Source of the DNA: an uncultured bacterium
Lineage (GTDB): Bacteria; Cyanobacteriota; Vampirovibrionia; Gastranaerophilales; Gastranaerophilaceae
Assembly (NCBI GenBank): GCA_902788345.1
Contig: CADAJP010000006.1
Coordinates: forward strand, 124,001 to 188,000
Direction: 5' to 3'
Length of the DNA stretch: 64,000 nt
Shown here piece by piece: positions 23,500 through 32,984 of the stretch; position 1 is the stretch's first letter; the number at the start of each line of letters is the position of its first letter. The position numbers and the translations under genes are program-made. The notes beneath the pieces are model-generated. The model saw only the letters and a list, made by a program, of their open reading frames with translations. It did no database searches and was not told the origin of the DNA.

Positions 23500-26091
23500 T
23501 TACATTTCAAAAAGTGATAGCTGCGGCTTTGATAATTCGCTTCCTAACACCTTCTTTTTCTTTGCAAGGTTATTTGAGAAATTCCCCTGCATTTTTGTCA
23601 TGATTTCCTGAGAACGATTTATTACCCCTTTAGGCAAACCTGCCATTTTTGCTACCTGAATACCGTAGCTTCTGCTTGCTCCGCCTTCTACAATTTTGCG
23701 TAAAAATTCTATTTCTCCGTCTTTTTCTGCAATTGTTATTCTGTAATTTTTAATTTGCGGATAATTGTTACTCATTACGTTTAATTCATGATAATGCGTT
23801 GCAAATATACATCTTGCCTTGATTTTGTTTACTATATATTCTGCAACAGACCAGGCTATTGCAACTCCGTCATAGGTGCTTGTGCCTCTGCCTATTTCAT
23901 CAAGAAGAATAAAGCTTTTTTCTGTGGCGGTATTAAGAATATATGAGGTTTCAATCATTTCTACCATAAAAGTTGACTGACCAAGCGTTAAATCATCACT
24001 TGCACCGACTCTGGTGAATACTTTATCCGCAACACCTATTTTAGCGCTGTCTGCAGGAACCCAGGAACCTATTTGTGCAAGTATAACTATCAAAGCATTT
24101 TGACGCATATATGTTGATTTTCCTGCCATATTTGGTCCGGTTAATATCATAAATTGGGTTGCATCGGAATTTTTTACATCAGATTGCAGTTCCAGATTGT
24201 TTGCAACATATTGTCCAAGAGGTAATATTTTTTCTAGTACTGCATGTCTGCCGTTTTTTACAAATAAATCGTTAGAATTATCCACGATTGGCTTGCAGTA
24301 ATTGTTCTCAACAGCTGTATTTGCCAATGATAACAGTACATCTGCTTTTGCTATTGCATCTGCAATTTCTCTTATCTTTGTTACAAATTCTTTTGAGTAT
24401 TCTCTGAAATCTGTGAATATTTTGTATTCAAGTTCGGTAGATTTGAATCTTGCCGACAGTACATCATCTTCGTGCTTCTTTAAGTCTTCTGTTATAAATC
24501 TTTCTGCATTAACAAGTGTTTGTTTTCTTATATAATTTTCAGGAACCATATCGGAATTTGCATTTGTAACTTCGATATAGTAACCAAAAACCTTGTTGTA
24601 TCCGATTTTTAGAGTTTTAATTCCTGTTTTTTCTTTTTCTGTTTCCTCAAAGTTTTTAAGCCATTCTTCTCCGCCTGATAATAAATCTCTGAAATAATCC
24701 AATTCTGCACTTACTTCAGGTTTAATAATTCCGCCTTCTTTAATTTGTATAGGCGGGTCATCGGATATTGTTTTTTCAATAACCTGAACAAAATCGCTAA
24801 TTTCTTTGCTATATTCTCTGATTGAGGTAAACATATCATACTGAAGGTTCTGTGAAATATCCAATATTTCCGGAAGCATAGACAAAGATGTTTTAAGACT
24901 GATATAATCTCTCGGGTTTGCTGAAGAATTACTCATTCTTGTTGCAAGTCTTTGTATATCGTAAATTTTTTCCAGTGCATCCGCAAGTTTAAAACGTATA
25001 TCACTTTTTTCGACTAATTCGGATACTGAATTTTGTCTTGCCATAATGTCATCCACATTTTTTAACGGCTGGCAAATCCAGTTGCGTAAAAGCCTTGCAC
25101 CCATATTGGTTTTTGTGTTATCAATTGCCCATAATAAAGATCCGTATTTATTTTTTTCTCTGAGAGTTTCTGTTAATTCAAGATTTTTTCTTGTGGAAGA
25201 ATCGATAATCATATATTCTGAAAGTTCATAAGTTTCAATTCTTTCAAATTTAGGCATATTACCTTTTAGTGTTTCCCAAACATAAGCAAGTAACGCTCCT
25301 GCTGCCTGAAATCCGATTTTATATTTTGAATACCCAAAACCTTCAAGACTTGTTGTTTTAAATACGGTTTTTAAATTATTTGCTGAAAAATTTTCTTCAA
25401 ATACTGATGCGGGAACTTTTGAGCAATTATATTTTTGTCTGATTTCTTCCGGTAAATCGACAACTTCTTCCGGAACAATCTGAAATGGTTTAATATCTTG
25501 TTTCTGGGCAGGTGCAACTATTTCTGTCGGAACAATTCTTGCAAGTTCGGAAATAATCAGGTTATACGGAGCTTGTGTAACTTTAAATTCTCCCGTTGAA
25601 ATATCTGCATAAGCAAAACCGTATAAATCTTTTTTGTCGTCTTTATATATTGCACAAAGATAATTATTAGTATTTTGTTTTAAAAAATTGCCTTCGGTTA
25701 GAGTTCCTGCTGTTACAACTCTTACAACTCCCCGCTTTACAACTTCGCCGGCTTTAACCGTTTTAGGATCTTCTAATTGCTCGCATATAACTACTTTTAT
25801 ATTTTTTTGTACTAATTTTTGCAGATAATTATCTGCCGCTTTAAAAGGTATTCCGGCAAGAGGAATTTTACCGACTTTTGCTCCGCAGTCACGGGCTGTT
25901 AGTGTAAGCTCAAGCTCTTTAGACATAATTACGGCATCTTCAAAAAAGGTTTCGTAAAAGTCGCCCATTCTGTACCATAATAATATCCCCGGATATTGTT
26001 TTTTTATTTCCAGAAATCTTTGCATTGCGGGAGTAACATCTTCAATATTCACATCCCAACTGTTTACTATATTGATTTCCCCTTTGCTCAT
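23500..26091 (-). CDS. mutS: DNA mismatch recognition protein MutS
   Basis: An 863-residue MutS1 protein. The N-terminal mismatch-binding domain carries the Phe-x-Glu motif in YRMGDFYETFFEDA. Domain III levers follow, then the ATPase with Walker A GPNMAGKSTYMRQ near residue 650, FTRVGASDDLTLGQSTFMVEM, Walker B FILLDEIGRGTST and CIFATHYHEL. The C-terminal helix-turn-helix region is present. An in-frame ATG at 26115 would add eight poorly conserved residues, so 26091 is chosen. A TATAAT box lies close upstream and there is no ribosome site, so the message may be leaderless. It is divergent from the gene at 26128, and mutS2 lies 0.7 kb away. Confidence 0.97.
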   Translation of the reverse strand: MSKGEINIVNSWDVNIEDVTPAMQRFLEIKKQYPGILLWYRMGDFYETFFEDAVIMSKELELTLTARDCGAKVGKIPLAGIPFKAADNYLQKLVQKNIKVVICEQLEDPKTVKAGEVVKRGVVRVVTAGTLTEGNFLKQNTNNYLCAIYKDDKKDLYGFAYADISTGEFKVTQAPYNLIISELARIVPTEIVAPAQKQDIKPFQIVPEEVVDLPEEIRQKYNCSKVPASVFEENFSANNLKTVFKTTSLEGFGYSKYKIGFQAAGALLAYVWETLKGNMPKFERIETYELSEYMIIDSSTRKNLELTETLREKNKYGSLLWAIDNTKTNMGARLLRNWICQPLKNVDDIMARQNSVSELVEKSDIRFKLADALEKIYDIQRLATRMSNSSANPRDYISLKTSLSMLPEILDISQNLQYDMFTSIREYSKEISDFVQVIEKTISDDPPIQIKEGGIIKPEVSAELDYFRDLLSGGEEWLKNFEETEKEKTGIKTLKIGYNKVFGYYIEVTNANSDMVPENYIRKQTLVNAERFITEDLKKHEDDVLSARFKSTELEYKIFTDFREYSKEFVTKIREIADAIAKADVLLSLANTAVENNYCKPIVDNSNDLFVKNGRHAVLEKILPLGQYVANNLELQSDVKNSDATQFMILTGPNMAGKSTYMRQNALIVILAQIGSWVPADSAKIGVADKVFTRVGASDDLTLGQSTFMVEMIETSYILNTATEKSFILLDEIGRGTSTYDGVAIAWSVAEYIVNKIKARCIFATHYHELNVMSNNYPQIKNYRITIAEKDGEIEFLRKIVEGGASRSYGIQVAKMAGLPKGVINRSQEIMTKMQGNFSNNLAKKKKVLGSELSKPQLSLFEM

Positions 26092-26127
26092 ACTATAATA
26101 ATTATATAAAAACACAAGGATTTCAAT

Positions 26128-26727
26128 ATGGGTTGTTTAAAAAATATTACAAGATCAATATTCCTAACAGTGATAATTGTTGGCTTTATAGCTTTTGGCG
26201 GTCAGGATTGGATTAAAAATTCAATAAACGATTTTTTTAATCCTTCAAAAGATACTATTATGGAAAAAGCTAAAAAAGTCGGTGATTTTTCGAAAGTCGA
26301 TAAAGAATTTGAAATAGAAAAAGCAGCAGGATTATTCGGATATAATGCTGTTATTGCTGAACATAAGGCATCAGGGCAAAAAATGGTTGTTGTTGACAGT
26401 GCAAAGAAAACCATTTTATCTCAGGAAGATTTAAAAGCGTCTGATTCTGAAGAAAGAATTAAAAAAGCAATAAGCAAATTCAAATATCAGTCTGCGGCGA
26501 TAGAAGATTTTCGTGTGATTGATAAGGGTATGATGAAATCATACGGTCAGGAAGTTCCTTATGTAAAATTCAGTGCAAGAATTAAAAAGCTTCCTGTGGG
26601 TGAAATTTCAGGCATAATTTCTGTTGCAAAAGATAAAGATGGTCACGATAAGGTTTTGGTTTCGGCAAATCAGGGTGAAAAATATTCTCAGCTGATTTCT
26701 AATGAGTTTTTTAAAGAGATTAAATAA
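26128..26727 (+). CDS. Unknown protein with N-terminal membrane anchor
   Basis: A 199-residue protein with one hydrophobic helix near residues 7-25 (ITRSIFLTVIIVGFIAFGGQ). This acts as a signal anchor and leaves about 170 residues probably outside the cytoplasmic membrane. The outer part is Lys-rich with mixed helix and strand (FRVIDKGMMKSYGQEVPYVKF, LPVGEISGIISVAKDKDG). A ribosome site (CAAGGATTTCAAT) supports the start. It is divergent from mutS, and mutS2 follows after 92 bases on the same strand. The family is not recognised. Confidence 0.6.
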   Translation: MGCLKNITRSIFLTVIIVGFIAFGGQDWIKNSINDFFNPSKDTIMEKAKKVGDFSKVDKEFEIEKAAGLFGYNAVIAEHKASGQKMVVVDSAKKTILSQEDLKASDSEERIKKAISKFKYQSAAIEDFRVIDKGMMKSYGQEVPYVKFSARIKKLPVGEISGIISVAKDKDGHDKVLVSANQGEKYSQLISNEFFKEIK

Positions 26728-26819
26728 ACTTGGTTAAGTGCGTTTAATTTGTTTCAATATAACGAACTTATTTCCTTATTACCCTATTCACATGTTTACT
26801 TTTATATTACAATACCTTT

Positions 26820-29198
26820 ATGGACATTGTGCAAAAAACTTTAAAAGCTCTTGAATTTGATAAGGTAAAAGAAGAATTATCAAAATGTGCAAAGTTTGAA
26901 CAAAGTAAAAAACTTTGTCTTTTATTATGTCCTGCTGATAATGAAGATTTAATAAGAAAACAGCTTAAATATACGGCAGAAGCAAAAAAAATTCTGGATT
27001 GCGCAAAAGAAACTCCTTGTGAATTTATTGCGGATATGCAGAAAATAAAATCGAATGCCGGAATATCATATTTAGAGGAAGATGAACTTATTGATGTTGC
27101 AAAAACTATGCGTTCGTCAAGATTGTTAAGAAGATTTATTGCAGATAATACTGACGAAAATTCTTTGCTTGGTTCTGTTGCGGATTGTTTGTTTTCAGAC
27201 AGAGAAGCCGAAAACAAAATTTTTGATGTTTTTGATGAAAATTTCAGAATAAAACAAAATGCAACACCTGAATTAAAAAGCCTTTATTCTTCTTTAAAAG
27301 ATACTCAGCAAAATTTGAGAGATACCGTAAATTCGTTGTTAAGTAATTCAAGTTTTTCTAAATATCTGCAAAATAATATTTATACTGAACGAGATGACAG
27401 AATTGTTTTTCAGGTAATAGCTTCGAATAAAACAAAAATACCCGGAATTATTCATGATGTATCATCATCTTCAAAAACTTTTTATATAGAACCTGCCCAA
27501 ATAGTTCCGTTAAATAACAAAATAAGAGAACTAAAAGCAAAAATTCGTCAGGAATGTATAAAAATTCTTGTAGAACTTACGAATTTAGTTAAATCAAATA
27601 TGGATATTTTGTGTAATTGTGAGAATATAATGGCAGAAATTGATTTCCATTTCGCAAAAGGCAGGTATGCCTGCAAAATTCATGCCATAGAACCCGAGAT
27701 TACGCATGAAAGGGGCAGCATATCAATTGAGAAAATGAAACACCCTTTACTATTAATATCTAAAGGTGATGATGTTGTTGCAAATGATTTTGAAATCGGC
27801 GGGGGTAAATATGGTTCGGTAATTATTACAGGCTCTAATACGGGCGGTAAAACTGTTACCATAAAGACTATCGGGTTGTTTCTTTTAATGGCAAAGTCAG
27901 GTATGTTTTTACCGTGTAATTATGCAAAAATTTATCCGTTCAAAAATGTTTTTGCAGATATTGGGGATAGCCAGAGCATACTTGAAAGCTTGTCAACTTT
28001 TTCTTCTCACATGACAAATATTATTGAAATTCTGAATAAGAGTGACGAGGATTCATTTGTTTTATTAGATGAAATATGTGCAGGGACGGATCCTGTTGAG
28101 GGTGCACTTCTTGCAAAAGAAATTTTATTGAAACTTGCAAAAAACGGGGTATTCAGTGTTATAACCACTCACTACGGAGAATTAAAAGCTCTTGAATATA
28201 CAAATTCGTTTTTTAAGAATGCATCTGTTGAGTTCAATACTGATACGCTTCAGCCTACATATAAGTTGTTAATCGGGATTCCGGGTTTGAGTAATGCTAT
28301 TTCTATTGCTTCTAATTTAGGTCTTGATAAGGAAATTGTAGAAAATGCAAAACACTCTCTTATAACTCAAAAAGATCCTTCAATTGCAGTTGTTGAAAAA
28401 TTGCAGATTACCCATCAGGAATTGTCCCAAAATCTTGAGGAGGTTGAAGAAATAAAAGAAACATCATTATCATTAAAAAAAGAATATGAGGAAAACTTAA
28501 ATCAGGTTAAAAAAGATAAAAAGAAAACTTTAAAAAATATAAAAAATAAATTTGATGCTGAAATGATGGAAGCACGGGCTGAAATAAAAGAAATTCTTGA
28601 CGAGATGAGAAAAGAGAAATCAGAAAAAATTGCCCGCAGAGCGTACTCCCGCCTTGCAAAACTTGAAAAGAACTTTAGAGGTGATGTTGAAGAAGTTTCA
28701 GATGAGGAAAACTATATAGAAATTGACTGGGATAAAGTTGTAATTGGTGATGTTGTAATGCTCAAAAATCTCAATCAAAAGGTTACGGTTGTATCTTTGC
28801 CTGATAAAAGCAGGCGTCTGACGGTTGATATGGGCAATATGAAAATGAAAGTAAAGCAGGATGAACTTGCGGTGCTTGATGAAAATTATAAAGAAACCAA
28901 GAAAGTAAAAATTCCGGGTACATCTTTTAATAAGTTTGAATTAAAAAAATATGCAATGTCACAAACACTGGATTTAAGAGGATACAGAGTTGAAGAAGCT
29001 CTTGATGAAGTTGAAAATTATTTAGATAAAGCAAGCCTTGCAAATTTAAGCCCTGTTTATATAATTCACGGGCATGGTACAGGGGCGCTAAAACAAGCTG
29101 TCAGAGATTTTTTGAAAACTTCTCCTTATGTTGCAAAATTCAGAGTCGGGGAAGACTCCGAGGGCGGTGACGGAGTTAGTGTTGTTGATATAAAATAA
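26820..29198 (+). CDS. mutS2: Endonuclease MutS2
   Basis: A 792-residue MutS2 protein, an ATPase that acts on recombination intermediates or collided ribosomes and not in mismatch repair. It lacks the MutS mismatch-reading domain. The Walker A motif GSNTGGKTVTIKT is at about residue 338, Walker B at SFVLLDEICAGTDP, and VITTHYGELK follows. A long coiled coil (about 520-620) leads to a C-terminal Smr nuclease domain with LDLRGYRVEEALDEVENYLD and IIHGHGTGALKQAVRDFL. A TATATT box lies about 11 bases before the ATG and there is no clear ribosome site. Confidence 0.96.
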   Translation: MDIVQKTLKALEFDKVKEELSKCAKFEQSKKLCLLLCPADNEDLIRKQLKYTAEAKKILDCAKETPCEFIADMQKIKSNAGISYLEEDELIDVAKTMRSSRLLRRFIADNTDENSLLGSVADCLFSDREAENKIFDVFDENFRIKQNATPELKSLYSSLKDTQQNLRDTVNSLLSNSSFSKYLQNNIYTERDDRIVFQVIASNKTKIPGIIHDVSSSSKTFYIEPAQIVPLNNKIRELKAKIRQECIKILVELTNLVKSNMDILCNCENIMAEIDFHFAKGRYACKIHAIEPEITHERGSISIEKMKHPLLLISKGDDVVANDFEIGGGKYGSVIITGSNTGGKTVTIKTIGLFLLMAKSGMFLPCNYAKIYPFKNVFADIGDSQSILESLSTFSSHMTNIIEILNKSDEDSFVLLDEICAGTDPVEGALLAKEILLKLAKNGVFSVITTHYGELKALEYTNSFFKNASVEFNTDTLQPTYKLLIGIPGLSNAISIASNLGLDKEIVENAKHSLITQKDPSIAVVEKLQITHQELSQNLEEVEEIKETSLSLKKEYEENLNQVKKDKKKTLKNIKNKFDAEMMEARAEIKEILDEMRKEKSEKIARRAYSRLAKLEKNFRGDVEEVSDEENYIEIDWDKVVIGDVVMLKNLNQKVTVVSLPDKSRRLTVDMGNMKMKVKQDELAVLDENYKETKKVKIPGTSFNKFELKKYAMSQTLDLRGYRVEEALDEVENYLDKASLANLSPVYIIHGHGTGALKQAVRDFLKTSPYVAKFRVGEDSEGGDGVSVVDIK

Positions 29199-29239
29199 TT
29201 TGTGTATAATACATATAGATTCAGGGGAGAGCATTTATA

Positions 29240-30325
29240 ATGGAAGTTACAAATAAAGATATATTGAAACATTACTTATCTTCAGTTCTTGTATATGGAT
29301 TGGTTTTGGTTTTGTTATTTATAATTCCGGCATTTAATCAGGATGTCCCAAATCCTTATATAAGTTCGTTAACAGTACTTTTGACTTATTACATATTATA
29401 TGTGGTTTTTGCATATCCCATATTCAAAAAATTAAGGCCTGAATCTGTATTAACTTCACGCAGTGTGGTTATTGTTGAATATTTAAAAAAAATATTTAAA
29501 AAACTTCCACCCGAAGAAAAATTGACAGTCTTAACCATGAATGAAGATGAAAAACAGGCATTTGTCATATTGTTTATTAAGGCTTTTTTCGGCAGTTATT
29601 GTTTAAGTCTTTTGTGTAATAAATATTTGCCGCAGCTTGTTTACGATTTTGATTTTTTGAATGCATTATTTAATAACAGTATGTTTTATGCCCAGAATAA
29701 CGGTTTTTTGGGCGGAGTTATACAGTTTATTGACGATACTGCGGATATGTGGCTGATTTTAATGTTTATGATTACAAATCTTGTTTTGGCATTTAGCTAT
29801 TTAACCGAGGCAAATATTTTCAAAAATAAAATAAAATATGCAGATACTTCTTTTTGGGGGGTATTTAGCTGTATAATCTGTTATTATCCGTTTATATTAC
29901 TAACAGAAAAAATTATGCCGGTTACACTAAAAGAGCTTGTACCGGTAGAAAATGCTCCGGTGCGTATTTCGTTATATATACTTGTAATCATTGCAAATTT
30001 AATTATGACGATTTCTGTTCTGCGTTTGGGGACAAAATCAGGAAATCTTACAAACAGAGGTGTAGTAACCGGTTTTCCTTATAACATTGTAAGGCATCCG
30101 GAATACGCTATGAGAATTTTATATATAATACTTACAATAATTCCGATGTATATAATCGGTGAGTTGAGTGTTCTTGGAAATATTGTTCTTACTGCGGGCA
30201 TGCTTATGTGGATTTTGGTATATGTCATAAGGGCTGTTACCGAGGAACGAAATCTTATAAAAGATGATGATTATAAAAATTATATGCAAAAGGTTAAGCA
30301 CAGATTTATACCTTTTGTGGTGTAA
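29240..30325 (+). CDS. Polytopic membrane protein with ICMT/phospholipid methyltransferase-like C-terminus
   Basis: A 361-residue protein with about eight to nine membrane helices. The last ~110 residues match the isoprenylcysteine/phospholipid methyltransferase superfamily: the NLTNRGVVTGFPYNIVRHPEYAMR motif (G-x-Y/F-x-x-V-R-H-P-x-Y) and, near the end, the TEERNLIKDDDYKNYMQKVKHRFIP motif that completes the S-adenosylmethionine site. The N-terminal ~230 residues are an unrelated membrane region I do not recognise. A lipid or membrane-associated methyl acceptor is likely. A ribosome site (AGGGGAGAGC) precedes the start. Confidence 0.75.
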   Translation: MEVTNKDILKHYLSSVLVYGLVLVLLFIIPAFNQDVPNPYISSLTVLLTYYILYVVFAYPIFKKLRPESVLTSRSVVIVEYLKKIFKKLPPEEKLTVLTMNEDEKQAFVILFIKAFFGSYCLSLLCNKYLPQLVYDFDFLNALFNNSMFYAQNNGFLGGVIQFIDDTADMWLILMFMITNLVLAFSYLTEANIFKNKIKYADTSFWGVFSCIICYYPFILLTEKIMPVTLKELVPVENAPVRISLYILVIIANLIMTISVLRLGTKSGNLTNRGVVTGFPYNIVRHPEYAMRILYIILTIIPMYIIGELSVLGNIVLTAGMLMWILVYVIRAVTEERNLIKDDDYKNYMQKVKHRFIPFVV

Positions 30326-30440
30326 TTATTACATGTTAAATAATGTAATTGCCATGCAGAAAATTATTTGACAATTAAAAATTGCTTATGTAATATATAG
30401 AGTAGAAGAATATATAAATAAACATTAAAGGGATAAAGGG

Positions 30441-31055
30441 ATGTCACAGAACGAAGTCTATGATTTACTTAAAATGGTTGAAATAGCATTAGATGACGGC
30501 TATTCACTTTTTAAATATACAATTGTAAATAAAAGAGAAATTGAATCTTTAATTGATAGAATTTATGAAGCCATGCCGACAGAAATGCGCGAAGCAAAAA
30601 TATTTTCTACAAGAAAAGAAGAATTATTGAATGAAGCTCAACAAAAGGCTCAAAAAGTTATTCAGGATGCTCAAAATGAAGCCAGCAGGCTTGTTTCTGA
30701 ATCAGAGCTTCGTAAAGCTATTGAACGTGATGGTATCAGATTGAAAAACGAAGTTGTTTCCGATTGCGAAAATATTAAACATACTTCTTTGCAGGATGCT
30801 GAAAAGGTCAGACTTCAGGCAACCGAAGAAGCTATGAAAATTCGTGAAGGTGCAGAAATCTACGCAAAACAGGTTCTTACCAATTTGGAAGAAAATTTGA
30901 CTCAGCTCCAGCAGGTTGTTAAAAACGGTCAAATTTATATGGAACAAATCAGAAATGATACGTTAAGCAAATATGCTCCTCAGGTTCCGCAGCAAAGACA
31001 AGAACAAGGCGGCGGATGGTCAAACCCAAGATCAAGAGATAGCAAAAAATTATAA
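30441..31055 (+). CDS. Coiled-coil protein, DivIVA- or ATP-synthase-b-like
   Basis: A 204-residue soluble protein. After a short N-terminal domain (VYDLLKMVEIALDDGY, then IESLIDRIYEAMPTEMREAK) comes a long charged coiled coil from about residue 65 to 165, rich in Glu, Gln, Lys and Ala. The tail is Gln/Pro/Gly-rich (QVPQQRQEQGGGW). The pattern recalls cyanobacterial-type hypothetical proteins related to DivIVA or the F0 b subunit, but no membrane anchor is present. A cell-division or polarity scaffold is a guess. It is transcribed alone, with an AAAGGGATAAAGGG ribosome region and a terminator after it. Confidence 0.6.
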   Translation: MSQNEVYDLLKMVEIALDDGYSLFKYTIVNKREIESLIDRIYEAMPTEMREAKIFSTRKEELLNEAQQKAQKVIQDAQNEASRLVSESELRKAIERDGIRLKNEVVSDCENIKHTSLQDAEKVRLQATEEAMKIREGAEIYAKQVLTNLEENLTQLQQVVKNGQIYMEQIRNDTLSKYAPQVPQQRQEQGGGWSNPRSRDSKKL

Positions 31056-31057
31056 AT

Positions 31058-31087
31058 AAAAACCGGAAGTTAGATTCCGGTTTTTTA
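31058..31087 (+). terminator. Rho-independent terminator
   Basis: The stem AAACCGGAA/TTCCGGTTT with a GTTAGA loop is followed by a T-run, directly after the coiled-coil gene. Confidence 0.85.
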
Positions 31088-31167
31088 ATATCAAATTATT
31101 ATAATTTGTTTACAATTTGATTGATTTTTTTTTAGGTTTGATATAGTATAGTGCTATAAGCCGAATT

Positions 31168-31197
31168 AAAAAAGAATGTGAGAACCACATTCTTTTT
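31168..31197 (+). promoter_or_regulatory. Terminator-like hairpin in the rpmG leader
   Basis: AAAAAAGAATGTG and CACATTCTTTTT pair in a 12-bp stem with a 5-nt loop ending in T5. It lies between a probable -10 (TATAGT at 31142-31147) and the rpmG start. It could act as an attenuator for the rpmG-trnW-secE-nusG-rplKA unit, or as an upstream terminator. Confidence 0.5.
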
Positions 31198-31237
31198 AAA
31201 TGGTCGAAAAAATCAATAATAAAAAGGAAATAAAACA

Positions 31238-31405
31238 ATGGGTATCAAAGGAAAAAATGACAAAATGGTAGTTCTTGCATGTGAAGATTGCAAAGAAAGA
31301 AACTACACAACTACAAAGAACAAAAAAAACATCAAGGACAGAATGGAATTAAGCAAATATTGTCCGAAATGTAAAAAACACACAACTCACAAGGAAACAA
31401 AATAA
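31238..31405 (+). CDS. rpmG: 50S ribosomal protein L33
   Basis: A 55-residue ribosomal protein too short for most gene finders. It has the zinc-binding form, with C15-x-x-C18 (CEDC) and C42-x-x-C45 (CPKC). The typical stretch is [19 protein letters not shown] and the end is [17 protein letters not shown] ribosome site (AAAAAGGAAATAAAACA) precedes the ATG. It heads the block rpmG, tRNA-Trp, secE, nusG, rplK, rplA, an order common across bacteria. Confidence 0.95.
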   Translation: MGIKGKNDKMVVLACEDCKERNYTTTKNKKNIKDRMELSKYCPKCKKHTTHKETK

Positions 31406-31499
31406 AGGAAATAAGGAACAGGGAAATAAGGAAATAAGTTCATTTTATGTTTTGTGCTTATTGCCCTATTCCCTTATTCCGATATTTACTTTAGAATAA
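31406..31499. repeat. Imperfect inverted repeat between rpmG and tRNA-Trp
   Basis: An AAGGAA/TAAGG-rich left arm (about 31407-31430) pairs imperfectly with CTTATTGCCCTATTCCCTTATTCC-type sequence (31458-31481). A related stretch, TTATTACCCTATTC, occurs upstream of mutS2 near 26777. It may be a degenerate dispersed repeat or a processing site for the tRNA. Confidence 0.35.
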
Positions 31500-31572
31500 G
31501 CGTCCTTAGTTCAGTTGGTAGAACGTCGGTCTCCAAAACCGGATGTCGAGGGTTCGAGTCCTTCAGGGCGCG
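31500..31572 (+). tRNA. trnW: tRNA-Trp (CCA)
   Basis: A complete cloverleaf. The acceptor stem GCGTCCT/AGGGCGC has one G-T pair. The anticodon stem CGGT/ACCG holds the loop CTCCAAA with anticodon CCA, and the T-arm is GAGGG-TTCGAGT-CCTTC. The discriminator base is G. CCA is not encoded. It lies 27 bases upstream of secE, the usual place for tRNA-Trp. Confidence 0.95.
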
Positions 31573-31599
31573 GATTATAATAAAAGGAATTGCAATATA

Positions 31600-31812
31600 A
31601 TGAATGGCGAAAACAGTAAAATTAATGAAACAATAGCATCAATAAAAACCTATTTCAACGGTGTAAAAACCGAATGGGGCAGAATCAGCTGGCCGCAAAA
31701 AAATCAAATTGTTGCCGAAACTTTTTCTGTAATAGTTATTGTTTTTGTATTTACTGTTGCAATATATATAATAGACCTGATATTCAAGTATATATTGGGT
31801 TTACTCAAGTAA
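31600..31812 (+). CDS. secE: Preprotein translocase subunit SecE
   Basis: A 70-residue protein with the single-helix SecE form. It has the conserved amphipathic motif VKTEWGRISWPQKNQIVAET, followed by a membrane helix (VIVIVFVFTVAIYIIDLIFK). It stabilises the SecY channel in the inner membrane. ATG 31600 with AAAAGGA just upstream is chosen, because an earlier in-frame start would lie inside the tRNA. nusG begins 20 bases after the stop codon. Confidence 0.95.
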   Translation: MNGENSKINETIASIKTYFNGVKTEWGRISWPQKNQIVAETFSVIVIVFVFTVAIYIIDLIFKYILGLLK

Positions 31813-31832
31813 TCTAACCAAAAGGGTGGCTT

Positions 31833-32459
31833 ATGACAAAAGAAGAAAAGACAATGGAAGAACAGCTAAACGAAGATATCGCAGCTGAAAAGGCTTTAGA
31901 AGCTGAAGAACAGGAAGCTCAAGAAGCAAAGAAAAACAAGAAAAGATGGTACATAGTTCATACTTATTCAGGCTATGAAAACAAGGTTAAAGTAAATCTT
32001 GAAAAACGCGTAGAATATATGAACATGGGTGATAAAATCTTTAGAATTGAAGTTCCTCAAAAAACTGTTGTTCAGGTAAAAAGCGGTAAAAAACAGGAAA
32101 AAGAGGAAAAGATTTTCCCGGGATATGTTCTTGTTGAAATGATAATGGACGAAGACAGCTGGTATGTTGTAAGACACACTTCAGGTGTTACAAAATTTGT
32201 TGGTTCCGTTAAGAAACCTATTCCGGTTCGTGAAAGCGAAATCAAAAGAATCTTACACAGAACAACTTCTCAGGTTGAAAAAGTTGAACTTGATGTTAAA
32301 GTCGGTGATAAAATCAGAATCGTATCCGGTCCGTTTGCAGACTTTGATGCTGATATTATTGAAGTTTATCCTGATAAGTCAAAACTTCGTGCAAATGTTT
32401 CAATCTTCGGTCGTGAAACTCCGGTAGAATTGGAATATAATCAAATAAATAAATTATAA
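31833..32459 (+). CDS. nusG: Transcription termination/antitermination factor NusG
   Basis: A 208-residue protein. An acidic, Glu/Ala-rich extension of about 37 residues (LNEDIAAEKALEAEEQEAQE) precedes the NGN domain, which begins at RWYIVHTYSGYENKVK and includes IFPGYVLVEM and WYVVRHTSGVTKFVG. The C-terminal KOW domain contains VGDKIRIVSGPFADFDADI and FGRETPVELEYNQI. NusG binds RNA polymerase and the ribosome or Rho. The acidic N-terminal extension is a common variation, not a fault. The ribosome site AAAGGGTGGC is weak but present. Confidence 0.96.
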   Translation: MTKEEKTMEEQLNEDIAAEKALEAEEQEAQEAKKNKKRWYIVHTYSGYENKVKVNLEKRVEYMNMGDKIFRIEVPQKTVVQVKSGKKQEKEEKIFPGYVLVEMIMDEDSWYVVRHTSGVTKFVGSVKKPIPVRESEIKRILHRTTSQVEKVELDVKVGDKIRIVSGPFADFDADIIEVYPDKSKLRANVSIFGRETPVELEYNQINKL

Positions 32460-32500
32460 TAAAAAGTAAGGTGCTGATAGCACCAAAGGTACATACAAAC

Positions 32501-32537
32501 TGTGGAAGGGACTAATCGAAGCCCCGTTATTACCACA
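32501..32537 (+). promoter_or_regulatory. L1-site-like RNA hairpin upstream of rplK
   Basis: Outer stem TGTGG/CCACA, a 5' AA bulge, inner GGG/CCC pairs, and a 3' internal-loop strand GTTATTA. The same arrangement (GG-AA-GG ... CC-GTTAnTA-CC) recurs before rplA at 32985-33016. L1 is known to bind its own mRNA through a mimic of its 23S rRNA site, and an asymmetric loop between two helices is the expected shape. The ribosome site AAAGGAGA follows at once, so L1 binding could block translation. Confidence 0.6.
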
Positions 32538-32550
32538 AAAGGAGAAAACA

Positions 32551-32979
32551 ATGGCAAAAAAAGTAGTAGGAAAAATCAAGCTTCAGATTGAAGCAGGTAA
32601 AGCAAATCCGTCACCACCTGTTGGTCCGGCATTAGGTCAGCATGGTGTTAACATTATGGATTTTTGTAAGCAATTCAATGCTAAAACTGAATCTCAGGCA
32701 GGATATATTATTCCTGTAATCATTGATGTATATGAAGACAGAAGTTTCACTTTTGTTATTAAATCACCTCCGGCTCCGGTTTTGATTAAGAAAGCATTAA
32801 ACCTTCCAAAAGGTTCTTCTGTTCCAAACAAGGATAAAGTTGGCGAAATTACAAGAGCTCAGCTTGAAGAAATTGCAAAAATTAAAATGAACGACCTTAA
32901 CGCAACTACAATGGATGCTGCAGTTAAAATGATTGCAGGTTCTTGCAGAGCGATGGGTGTAACAGTAAAAGAAGATTAG
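32551..32979 (+). CDS. rplK: 50S ribosomal protein L11
   Basis: A 142-residue protein of the ribosomal stalk base. It shows the typical [20 protein letters not shown] and [33 protein letters not shown], and the C-terminal RNA-binding domain ending [14 protein letters not shown]. The length is normal, the ribosome site AAAGGAGAAAACA is strong, and rplA follows. Confidence 0.98.
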   Translation: MAKKVVGKIKLQIEAGKANPSPPVGPALGQHGVNIMDFCKQFNAKTESQAGYIIPVIIDVYEDRSFTFVIKSPPAPVLIKKALNLPKGSSVPNKDKVGEITRAQLEEIAKIKMNDLNATTMDAAVKMIAGSCRAMGVTVKED

Positions 32980-32984
32980 TACAA